In this document: positions 1 to 6,347 of the stretch, one piece after another
Numbering within the stretch: the stretch's first letter is position 1
How the letters are laid out: each line of letters begins with the position of its first letter
Assembly: GCA_913056425.1 (NCBI GenBank)
Contig: CAJXLR010000022.1
Location: 1-13,658, forward strand
Direction: 5' to 3'
Source of the DNA: an uncultured Bacteroidota bacterium
GTDB taxonomy: Bacteria > Bacteroidota > Bacteroidia > NS11-12g > UBA9320
DNA: 13,658 nucleotides
The notes under the pieces: model-generated
Database searches by the model: none
Told to the model about the DNA's origin: nothing
What the model saw: the letters and a program-made list of their open reading frames with translations, nothing else
Position numbers and translations under genes: made by a program

Positions 1-1407
1 ACAAAAGGCAAGACCATCGGACGCTTAGCATCGAAAACGAACCCAACTTCTATACGTGCCATCGTCCCCGCCTCTGTTGTAAACGGGAAGACCAAGTATC
101 GACTAAAATCAACAAGCCCGGAGTTTTATTCCGGTTCAAAGAGTATTACTCAACTTCTTGGACCAGATATATCAGGAGTTAAGAGTCAAGTTTCGATTTG
201 CAAAGGTTCTTCCGTTTCAATTGGTATAACACCGAAAGATCATGCGACATATGATTGGACGCCAGGTGTCGGTTTGTCGGACTCAACAGTCGCCAATCCA
301 AGTACAACTCTTTCAGATACAGGCATATATGCGTACAAATTGATTGCAATCGATACAGTGACTGGTTGCTTGTCTGAGACAGAAACAGAGTTACGAATAG
401 AACCTGACATAAATCTCATAAACCTGGATCGTACCGTTGAGCTTTGTTACGGTGATTCATTATTAATTGGGGAAAGTACTAACCACGAAGCTCGGTGGTC
501 CCCAACGGATGGCATCTTAGATACTACGGAATCATTAACTTGGTTCATGGACACAATAGGCAGAAGTTATCGAATTGATTTGAGTGATACGTCAACCGGT
601 TGCACTGGTTTCGATTCTGTTTTTGTGGCTGTTAATCCACTACCTCAGTTCAGTGTGCAAGTTGATGACTCTTTGTGTGTGGGTGATGTTCAACGTTTTC
701 AAGCGCTTGGTGATACAAGTTGGATGTACAGATGGTCATTTATGGATACTATGGTGCAGTCTTTTCATTGGGTTGTAGACTCAGCAGGAGACTATTCCAG
801 CGAAGTGCGCGTGGTGGATGAAAACGGATGTAATTCAACAGATGAAGTAACTTGGCGAGTAGATGAATATCCCATTCCGCCGAAGTGGGAGTTAGGCCTG
901 AAACATCCGGGATCTCCTAGAATCTTCGCTCGATTAGACTCATTGAGCCCAAACGGAACAACCAAGCTTTTTGGCTACAGCTATACACTTGATACAAGCT
1001 TCTTTCTTACTATCATTGATTCTACCATAATGGAAATCGAGGTGGATACGTGGTTTGTCCAAAACGGCGACTTTGATCAAGTATTTATGGTGACCGAAAA
1101 TCATTCAGATTGTTGGGTGGTGAGTGACACCTTTATGCTGTTCTTTGAGAATGTTGAAGATATAGCGTTTGCGCCAACGGTGTTTGTTTACCCCAACCCT
1201 GCGAACACTGTTCTGCATATGAAATGTGAGTCTCCAATTACCCAACTTGTGGTAATGGACTTATTTGGGCGAGAGGTTCATAAACAAACCGGATCTTTGC
1301 TCACGGAGGTAAGTATGGATATCAGTGCATTGAGAACAGGTGCCTATATACTACAAGTATTCACTTCAGATAAAGGTGTTGCTTCCAAACGCTTTGTTGT
1401 TCAGTAG
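1..1407 (+). CDS. T9SS type A sorting domain protein with Ig/PKD-like repeats (5' truncated)
   Basis: The reading frame is open from base 1 to the TAA at 1405-1407. This gives 468 visible codons, and the N-terminus with any signal peptide lies outside the window. A TTG at 274 could be read as a start, but the 91 upstream codons have the same character, so the gene very probably begins before the window. The visible part has several Ig/PKD-like modules, seen as recurring C-x-G-D-S/V patterns (LCYGDSLLIG, LCVGDVQRF) and W-S-P/W-S-F strands. The last 80 or so residues form a type A sorting domain: VYPNPANTVLHM, then a VMDLFGREV strand, a TGAYILQV strand and a closing KRFVVQ. Such domains send proteins through the type IX system to the cell surface or medium. 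The substrate or adhesion partner cannot be told. It faces the ubiA gene tail to tail. Confidence 0.88.
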   Translation, partial: TKGKTIGRLASKTNPTSIRAIVPASVVNGKTKYRLKSTSPEFYSGSKSITQLLGPDISGVKSQVSICKGSSVSIGITPKDHATYDWTPGVGLSDSTVANPSTTLSDTGIYAYKLIAIDTVTGCLSETETELRIEPDINLINLDRTVELCYGDSLLIGESTNHEARWSPTDGILDTTESLTWFMDTIGRSYRIDLSDTSTGCTGFDSVFVAVNPLPQFSVQVDDSLCVGDVQRFQALGDTSWMYRWSFMDTMVQSFHWVVDSAGDYSSEVRVVDENGCNSTDEVTWRVDEYPIPPKWELGLKHPGSPRIFARLDSLSPNGTTKLFGYSYTLDTSFFLTIIDSTIMEIEVDTWFVQNGDFDQVFMVTENHSDCWVVSDTFMLFFENVEDIAFAPTVFVYPNPANTVLHMKCESPITQLVVMDLFGREVHKQTGSLLTEVSMDISALRTGAYILQVFTSDKGVASKRFVVQ

Positions 1408-1505
1408 AATCACTTTGTTTTGATTTGAATATTCTCCAACTAAGAACGAATAGCCAATGGCGTCCGATTACCTTAACGGTCAGTGTCAATGGTTAATAGT
1501 TGATA
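1408..1505. other. Convergent intergenic spacer, no clear terminator
   Basis: This 98-base spacer lies between the stop of the T9SS protein gene and the stop of the UbiA gene on the other strand. I looked for a GC-rich hairpin followed by a T-run on either strand and found only a weak imperfect pairing (ATTACC near 1468 with GGTTAAT near 1492). Both transcripts probably end by another mechanism or run into each other. Confidence 0.5.
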
Positions 1506-2387
1506 TCAATAAATAACCAAATAAAGTATACAAGCCGCTATCGCAATCTTATACAAGTTGTGTGCGATACGCAGTCGATGTGCTGCATCACGCATCCAGA
1601 GTAACGCGAGGGCAATAAGGGCAATCAAAGAAATACCAGAAGAAAAGTGTAGGGTGAATCTTCCTGTGGACCACTGGAAGAATGCCATAAGCCCAACAAG
1701 AACCATAGCGGTGATACCTGTAAACAAACGAAGGCTTGCGCGTTTCCCCCAATAGGTAGAAATGGTTTGGTTCCCTACGGCAACATCGCCATCGTAGTTT
1801 CTCAAATTCTTGATGATTTCTCGATTTAACATCAGTGACATAAAAATCGCGGCATAAACAACCATCAAGCTATTAATCACCTGATAGTAAAGAAGAATGC
1901 CAAAAACCGAAACTACCGCTAGAGTGGCAGAAGTTGCTTCCCGAACTATTGGGTAGCGTTGCAGCTTGTGTGAATAGAACCACAGACCAAATGCGAAAGC
2001 AGAAAAGAATAACAAGACTCGCCATGAGGCAAAAGCACTCAATCCAACACCTAAGATCGTGACTACAAAGTATGTTTTTAGGCAAAAGTCTTTGCTTACA
2101 ATTCTTGAGAATAAGGTGCGATGAGGTCTGTTAACCATGTCTTTCTCAAAATCGTAAAAACTGTTTATGATGAAACCTCCTGCTATAAGGAAAGCAGTCG
2201 CAAACACGATGAGGTGTAACTCAAGGTCGGCCAATACGGCCCAGGTACCTTTTACCGGTGAGGCGATATAAAGTGCAATGATGTATTGTGTTATGGCTGT
2301 GAACAACACATTGGGCCAACGCACAATGGATAGCAAGCCTAGAACTTTGATTAAGAAATAACGCTGTTTACGGCTGAGTAGGGCCAA
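1506..2387 (-). CDS. UbiA-family prenyltransferase (geranylgeranylglycerol-phosphate geranylgeranyltransferase-like)
   Basis: This is a 293-residue integral membrane protein of about eight or nine hydrophobic segments, the usual size for UbiA enzymes, which join a prenyl diphosphate to an acceptor. The first Asp-rich motif is intact: N75-x3-D79-x3-D83 in NSFYDFEKDMVNR. The second (REIIKNLRNYDGD, 189-201) keeps R189, E190, K193 and D201 but has Asn194 and Asn197 where the family usually has Asp. Relatives beside mevalonate genes in Flavobacteriales are commonly annotated as digeranylgeranylglyceryl phosphate synthase-like. The acceptor here is inferred and could instead be a quinone or other aromatic. 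It is last in the mevalonate operon, 2 bases after the mevalonate kinase stop. The start is TTG at 2387; no ATG lies between it and the first conserved residues (RWPN, 23-26). Confidence 0.85.
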   Translation of the reverse strand: MALLSRKQRYFLIKVLGLLSIVRWPNVLFTAITQYIIALYIASPVKGTWAVLADLELHLIVFATAFLIAGGFIINSFYDFEKDMVNRPHRTLFSRIVSKDFCLKTYFVVTILGVGLSAFASWRVLLFFSAFAFGLWFYSHKLQRYPIVREATSATLAVVSVFGILLYYQVINSLMVVYAAIFMSLMLNREIIKNLRNYDGDVAVGNQTISTYWGKRASLRLFTGITAMVLVGLMAFFQWSTGRFTLHFSSGISLIALIALALLWMRDAAHRLRIAHNLYKIAIAACILYLVIY

Positions 2388-2389
2388 TG

Positions 2390-3331
2390 TTAGAACGAAT
2401 AAACAACTTCAAGTTCGTATCCTTTCAGCTTCTTCTTGGCTTGGTCAAGATCTTGCGTGAAGCCTAAGAAATACCCGCCTCCGCCACTTCCGCAGAGTTT
2501 AAGGTAATATGCATTTGATTCAATCCCTTCTTTCCAAAGTTTATGAAAAACACTTGGAATCATTGGAGTGAAGTTATTCAGTAAAAGCTGAGAGAGTTCT
2601 TTAATGTTGCTGAACAACGGACTGATGTCGCGTTTCAAGAAAGCTTGAATACAAGCGTCATTGTATTTCTTAAACTCCTTTTTGAGCATGTTACGGAAAC
2701 CTTCTTGTTTCATCTTTTCCATGAAGATGTTTACCATTGGTTCCGTCTTACCCGGACTTCCACTGTTGATTAGGAATATTGCGCCTTTGCCTTGCTTGTC
2801 TTGTTCAGGCAAGCCAACAGTTCCCATGTTTTCTTTAGACTTGATGAGCACCGGAAGATTCAGGTAACAGATCAAGGGGTCTAAACCTGAGCTTTTGCCG
2901 TGGAAATAACTTTCCATTTGACCGAAAATCTTTTTCAAGTCACTGATTTCCCCACTGTTGGGTTGACCGCTAAATTCAATCTTGTCTGTAGCATATCGCT
3001 CATAAATCGCAGCAACCAGTGCTCCGCTACTTCCTACTCCAAAACCTTGAGGAATGCTCGAGTCGAAGCTCATACCACTATTCATGTCTTTGTCGAACGT
3101 GCTCGAATCAAACGTAAATAGCAACTTACCAGAGCGTTGGAGGTCTTTTAAGTAAGCTCCAAACTTTTGTAAGTGTTGATTTGACTCTGTGGCTTTTGCG
3201 TCGTCTTTTTGATTGAAAGTAAGCGTACCCTTGTATGAATCAAATGGGATGGATAACCCCATGGAGTCTTGTATGATTCCGTATTCTCCAAAGAGCAGAA
3301 TCTTACCGTAAAACAATGATTCTTTTAACAT
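2390..3331 (-). CDS. mvk: Mevalonate kinase (GHMP kinase family)
   Basis: This enzyme phosphorylates mevalonate with ATP to 5-phosphomevalonate in the cytoplasm, the first of the three ATP-using steps of the lower mevalonate pathway. The 313 residues match the family length. GHMP motif 1 is at the N-terminus (YGKILLFGEYGII, 8-20). The phosphate-binding motif 2 is IPQGFGVGSSGALVAA (93-108). The mevalonate kinase-type HGKSSGLDP block (144-152) carries the presumed catalytic Asp151. Motif 3 is KLCGSGGGGYFLG (278-290). Its ATG overlaps the mvaD stop in ATGTTAA (3331 down to 3325), which suggests translational coupling. The two neighbouring GHMP genes fit the decarboxylase and the phosphomevalonate kinase, which leaves this step for this gene. 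Confidence 0.87.
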   Translation of the reverse strand: MLKESLFYGKILLFGEYGIIQDSMGLSIPFDSYKGTLTFNQKDDAKATESNQHLQKFGAYLKDLQRSGKLLFTFDSSTFDKDMNSGMSFDSSIPQGFGVGSSGALVAAIYERYATDKIEFSGQPNSGEISDLKKIFGQMESYFHGKSSGLDPLICYLNLPVLIKSKENMGTVGLPEQDKQGKGAIFLINSGSPGKTEPMVNIFMEKMKQEGFRNMLKKEFKKYNDACIQAFLKRDISPLFSNIKELSQLLLNNFTPMIPSVFHKLWKEGIESNAYYLKLCGSGGGGYFLGFTQDLDQAKKKLKGYELEVVYSF

Positions 3332-4350
3332 TTCAGTTTTTCTGGGCCTTGGCCAACCTTATCGCAAATATACCTTCCGTTTGAACAATACTGCTTCAGT
3401 TCTGTGTCAATGAGCGCTTTCGCCTTGTCGATATCTCTTTCGGGGTAAAGCATGTGAACATTGGCACCGGCGTCTAAGGTAAAAGCGATATGACAGTTGT
3501 TTTGTTTGCGGTATTCCCGAATTTTTTGAATGATAGCCAGTGTATTTGGTTCCACCAGCATGTATGATGGGTTTGAGGTCATCATCAAACTATGCAGCAT
3601 AAGCGCCTCATATTCAATTAGTTCGCAGAATTCATCTAGGTCGCCCGTAGCAAGAATTTTTTTTATTCGAGTCATATTTGACCCGGCAACTTGATATCGT
3701 TGATCTTCGAATGGGTGGTTGTTCAATAATGCATGTCCTGCTGTGCTCGAAACCGATTTCTGCCCTTCGTGGACCAACAATATCGTGTCTTGATATGTGT
3801 TGAAAACAGGATGTACATCCACATGTGGTATTGCAGCTTCGTCGGTTGAATTGGTGTAATCTGGGTGTTCGCCCCATTCTGCTAGGAGTCCATAAACCGA
3901 TCTACACGCGCTTCCGCTTCCAATTCTTGCCAGGTAGCTCGCCTCTCTGTAGAATTCCTGTTTGAGCAATTCGTTTTGATCAAGAAATGAACATACACAA
4001 AGAGCTAGAGCACTCATTCCGCTAGCCGAACTGGCAATTCCGCTAGAATGAGGGAATGTGTTTGACGTTTGTAGTGAAAAAGTGAAACGCGATAGAATTG
4101 GATAACGCTCAGTGATGTTGTTAAAGAACTTTTCAACCTTTGGTTTAAACGCCTCACTTTTTTCTCCGTGCAGCTCCACTTCAACATCAAAGCTACCGGT
4201 CTCGACCCAGGAGAGTGTAGTATCTGTGAAACACTCAGATAACGTGAAACTAATGCTCGCGTTTGCGGGTAACTGAAAGCCTTTTTTGCCCCAATACTTT
4301 ACCAATGCTATGTTACTGGGACTCTTCCAGCGGACTTTGTTCTCACTCAT
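3325..4350 (-). CDS. mvaD: Diphosphomevalonate decarboxylase
   Basis: This enzyme converts mevalonate 5-diphosphate, ATP-dependently, to isopentenyl diphosphate, CO2 and phosphate, and so commits carbon to isoprenoids. The 341 residues are typical in length. Signatures include SPSNIALVKYWGK (10-22, with Lys18 and Trp20), the ASISFTL strand that follows, the phosphate loop SSGIASSASGMSALAL (102-117), the SGSACRSVYG block (145-154, with the substrate-binding Arg150) and FTLDAGANVH (290-299), whose Asp293 matches the catalytic Asp. These residues distinguish it from the kinases next door. It lies in the middle of the operon, overlapping the upstream GHMP kinase by 8 bases (ATGAGTGA) and the downstream mvk by 7 bases. 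The ATG at 4350 is the only sensible start, since the family motif begins eight residues later. Confidence 0.95.
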   Translation of the reverse strand: MSENKVRWKSPSNIALVKYWGKKGFQLPANASISFTLSECFTDTTLSWVETGSFDVEVELHGEKSEAFKPKVEKFFNNITERYPILSRFTFSLQTSNTFPHSSGIASSASGMSALALCVCSFLDQNELLKQEFYREASYLARIGSGSACRSVYGLLAEWGEHPDYTNSTDEAAIPHVDVHPVFNTYQDTILLVHEGQKSVSSTAGHALLNNHPFEDQRYQVAGSNMTRIKKILATGDLDEFCELIEYEALMLHSLMMTSNPSYMLVEPNTLAIIQKIREYRKQNNCHIAFTLDAGANVHMLYPERDIDKAKALIDTELKQYCSNGRYICDKVGQGPEKLKC

Positions 4351-5242
4351 TTGTACGAATCATTTCGTTAAAAGGAATTATGGTGTCTAACCCTCGTTTT
4401 CTAAAATAGTTCATGTCTTCTGCACTTCCGGTGGCCAAGAAAAAATCTCCACCCCAGGCACCTAGTGACTTGATTAAACCGTGGTAATCTTTAAATGAGC
4501 TCGTTTTTAAGGTTGGCTCAGCGAGTATTTCAGACATACGCATTTCGTGCTCTTCTAGGAGCATCTCAAAATCGAGGATGTCTGTGCAATCGATTATGTG
4601 GTTGGTACAGTTTGAAAACCATTCAATGTCACTTTCGCGTAGTTCAGAGCGATCAAAACCCTTAATCGCTTGAGCTGTATCGCGCTTCTGTCCTTGATGA
4701 ATAAAATGTAATTGATTGTTAAAAATCGGATTCCAAGCTACTTGATCGAACTCATATGAATTTTCACTTTTCGTATAAACACCTCCCGCATTGCGACATC
4801 CAACGGCCACGTCATATCCACTACCCTTAAACGCAGCATGAAGGAGCGACAATCCATCCAACCCCGACCATTTCGAAAGATTCGCAACTAAGGTTGAACT
4901 CGAACCAAGTCCCCAACTGCGATCAAATTCTAACGACGTAATTATTGACAGACCGCTCTCCATCAGTTCTGGCTTGAATTGATGAATGAACTTTAATACA
5001 AAAGATAACCGCTCTGCCGTTTCAGTGTCGGATGCTTCAATAACCACACCTTGGTCGTTAAAAAGCCCGGAAAACCAAGTGTTTCCATGGTTGTCCTGTG
5101 CAGTCCATTGGATGCCATCGGATAGAGACGATTGAATCGTCATGCTTTGGCCTTTTTGAGTGGCTAAAGCCAGTGACTTGGCACCACCAAGTACAACGTA
5201 CTCAGAGGTTAACATTAACTTACCTGCCGACCAAAAATTCAT
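4343..5242 (-). CDS. GYDIA-type GHMP kinase, probable phosphomevalonate kinase
   Basis: This 299-residue cytoplasmic GHMP kinase has motif 1 at the N-terminus (WSAGKLMLTSEYVVLGG, 4-20), motif 2 as WGLGSSSTLVA (110-120) and motif 3 as GAWGGDFFLATG (261-272). Residues 140-146 read GSGYDVA, a variant of the GYDIA signature of a Bacteroidota family. That block resembles the GSGFDV signature of eukaryotic-type phosphomevalonate kinase, and motif 3 resembles its GAGGGDC. With mevalonate kinase and the decarboxylase encoded directly downstream, the step left over is phosphomevalonate to diphosphomevalonate. The family assignment is firm; the substrate is inferred from motifs and context. It is the first gene of the operon. 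Its ATG at 5242 lies only 4 bases from a perfect -7 box, and motif 1 starts within the first ten residues, so no later start is likely. Confidence 0.82.
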   Translation of the reverse strand: MNFWSAGKLMLTSEYVVLGGAKSLALATQKGQSMTIQSSLSDGIQWTAQDNHGNTWFSGLFNDQGVVIEASDTETAERLSFVLKFIHQFKPELMESGLSIITSLEFDRSWGLGSSSTLVANLSKWSGLDGLSLLHAAFKGSGYDVAVGCRNAGGVYTKSENSYEFDQVAWNPIFNNQLHFIHQGQKRDTAQAIKGFDRSELRESDIEWFSNCTNHIIDCTDILDFEMLLEEHEMRMSEILAEPTLKTSSFKDYHGLIKSLGAWGGDFFLATGSAEDMNYFRKRGLDTIIPFNEMIRTNE

Positions 5243-5246
5243 GGTG

Positions 5247-5254
5247 CAAAGCTA
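5247..5254 (-). promoter_or_regulatory. Candidate -7 box of the mevalonate operon, close to the start codon
   Basis: Read on the minus strand, the bases are TAGCTTTG, a perfect match to the Bacteroidota -7 consensus TAnnTTTG. The box ends 4 bases before the ATG at 5242, so transcription would begin at or within a few bases of the start codon, giving a leaderless or nearly leaderless mRNA. The -33 element is weak: the nearest TTTG (5273 down to 5270) is 15 bases upstream, shorter than the usual spacing of about 19-21. Confidence 0.4.
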
Positions 5255-5351
5255 GGTGAATCTATGCTTCAAATCGGTCCATTTCAACGCGCTCAGAGTT
5301 CTGATATTTTTCAAAGTGTATAATAAAGAATCATTCTAAATAAACAAAAAG

Positions 5352-5383
5352 TTGCTTTCGGGCATGGTCACCGTTAGGTTTTG
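5352..5383 (+). promoter_or_regulatory. Candidate promoter for proteorhodopsin-blh
   Basis: TTG at 5352-5354 and TAGGTTTT at 5375-5382 are separated by 20 bases. This fits the Bacteroidota TTG / TAnnTTTG layout except for the last base of the -7 box, with a G one position late. It is the best forward match in the region by eye, but it lies about 180 bases before the start codon, so it is tentative. Confidence 0.3.
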
Positions 5384-5560
5384 TGTCGCAATGTAAAGTA
5401 CTGAAATGATGCTATTTGTGCGGTGATTAACTAGTCTGAAACAGTCTTGGTAGTATTGGGAGTTGTGATGTTAAATTGTAGAAGTGTTTAGCGAAAAAGA
5501 TAAAAAGATAAACAAAAAATCGACTTATGCGTTTAACTTGTCATTTTAACAATCAAAATT

Positions 5561-6295
5561 ATGACCCTATTAGAAGTTTTATCAATCCCAAAAGACGACG
5601 CAGTCGCGTTCACATTCTTTACAGGCTACATGGCAATGTTAGCCGCTTCCATTTTTTTCTTTTTTGAGAGAGGAAGAGTAGACGGCAAATGGAAACTATC
5701 TCTATTAGTTTCTGGCTTAATCACATTCATTGCTGCAGTCCACTACTACTACATGCGCGATTATTATCTAGCAACAGGTGAAAATCCTACTGCGCTTCGC
5801 TACATAGACTGGACACTTACAGTCCCGTTGATGTGTGTTGAGTTCTACCTCTTAACAAAAGCTGCTGGTGCTAAGCTCGGTTTGCTTTGGAAATTAATTC
5901 TAGCATCTGTTTGGATGTTAGTCGCTGGTTACATTGGTGAAGCGTTCAATCCCGGTGAAGGATCTACATCACACTCAGTTTTATGGGGCGTGTTGTCAAC
6001 CGTAGGTTATGTTTATATCCTGTATACCGCTTGGTTTGGCGAAGTTGCTAAACTTGCAGAGGCTAGTTCAAGCCCAGCTGTTAAGCGAGGAGTGAGAACT
6101 CTTGCTTGGTTTGTGCTAGTTGGATGGGCTATCTACCCGATTGGATACATGTGTATGCCTGGAGGTTGGTTGAATACCGCGTTCGGATGGGGATCCCAAA
6201 ATGTTGACCTGTTCTACAACATAGCGGATGCTATCAATAAGATCGGATTTGGTTTAGTGGTGTATAACATCGCGATAACTTCTTCTGAAAAATAA
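5561..6295 (+). CDS. Proteorhodopsin, green-type light-driven proton pump
   Basis: This 244-residue seven-helix retinal protein sits in the inner membrane and moves protons outward in light. All key residues are present. Lys227 in NIADAINKIGFG binds retinal. Helix C (YIDWTLTVPLMCVEFYLL) carries the D-T-E triad of proton pumps: Asp83 (acceptor), Thr87 and Glu94 (donor), equal to 97, 101 and 108 of green proteorhodopsin. His61 matches His75, which pairs with the acceptor. Met91 is at spectral tuning site 105; Met or Leu there gives green absorption. Gly143 in helix E aligns with Phe152 of green proteorhodopsin, which would open the wall next to retinal. There is no cleavable signal peptide, and an in-frame stop at 5534-5536 excludes an upstream extension. 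It is followed by a terminator and then blh, which supplies retinal. Confidence 0.97.
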   Translation: MTLLEVLSIPKDDAVAFTFFTGYMAMLAASIFFFFERGRVDGKWKLSLLVSGLITFIAAVHYYYMRDYYLATGENPTALRYIDWTLTVPLMCVEFYLLTKAAGAKLGLLWKLILASVWMLVAGYIGEAFNPGEGSTSHSVLWGVLSTVGYVYILYTAWFGEVAKLAEASSSPAVKRGVRTLAWFVLVGWAIYPIGYMCMPGGWLNTAFGWGSQNVDLFYNIADAINKIGFGLVVYNIAITSSEK

Positions 6296-6312
6296 ATACT
6301 AAGTGTTCAGTT

Positions 6313-6344
6313 GCCCCCGGTCTTTTGACGCGGGGGCTTTTTTT
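6313..6344 (+). terminator. Intrinsic terminator between proteorhodopsin and blh
   Basis: A perfect 7-base-pair GC stem (GCCCCCG at 6313-6319 with CGGGGGC at 6331-6337) has an 11-base loop and is followed directly by seven T (6338-6344). It starts 17 bases after the rhodopsin stop and ends 3 bases before the blh ATG at 6348. It probably ends most rhodopsin transcripts, leaving blh to be expressed by read-through. Confidence 0.88.
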
Positions 6345-6347
6345 GTT

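Larger units (their letters stand above)
5243..5560. other. 318-base divergent intergenic region between the mevalonate operon and proteorhodopsin
   Basis: I see no gene here. It holds the candidate -7 box for the mevalonate operon (minus strand, 5254-5247), a perfect short palindrome AGAATcATTCT (5327-5337), and a candidate forward promoter at 5352-5383. The last 70 bases before the rhodopsin ATG are A-rich, with GATAAA repeated near 5500 and no Shine-Dalgarno sequence, as is usual for well-expressed Bacteroidota genes. If the forward promoter is real, the rhodopsin mRNA has a leader of about 170 bases. I recognise no known riboswitch in it. Confidence 0.5.

Noticed and set aside
274..276. 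TTG at 274 as the start of the first T9SS protein
   Set aside because: The same frame is open back to base 1 with similar Ig-like composition, and a start here would cut into a module and lack a signal peptide.
5319..5324. TATAAT upstream of the rhodopsin gene as a sigma70-type -10 box
   Set aside because: The Bacteroidota housekeeping sigma factor uses TAnnTTTG; in an AT-rich spacer this hexamer is expected by chance.
5327..5337. AGAATcATTCT palindrome as an operator
   Set aside because: Five-base arms in an AT-rich spacer are expected by chance, and no second copy was seen nearby.
6303..6347. GTG at 6303 as the blh start, adding 15 residues
   Set aside because: These codons lie within the terminator hairpin and T-run, and the added residues do not resemble the family N-terminus.
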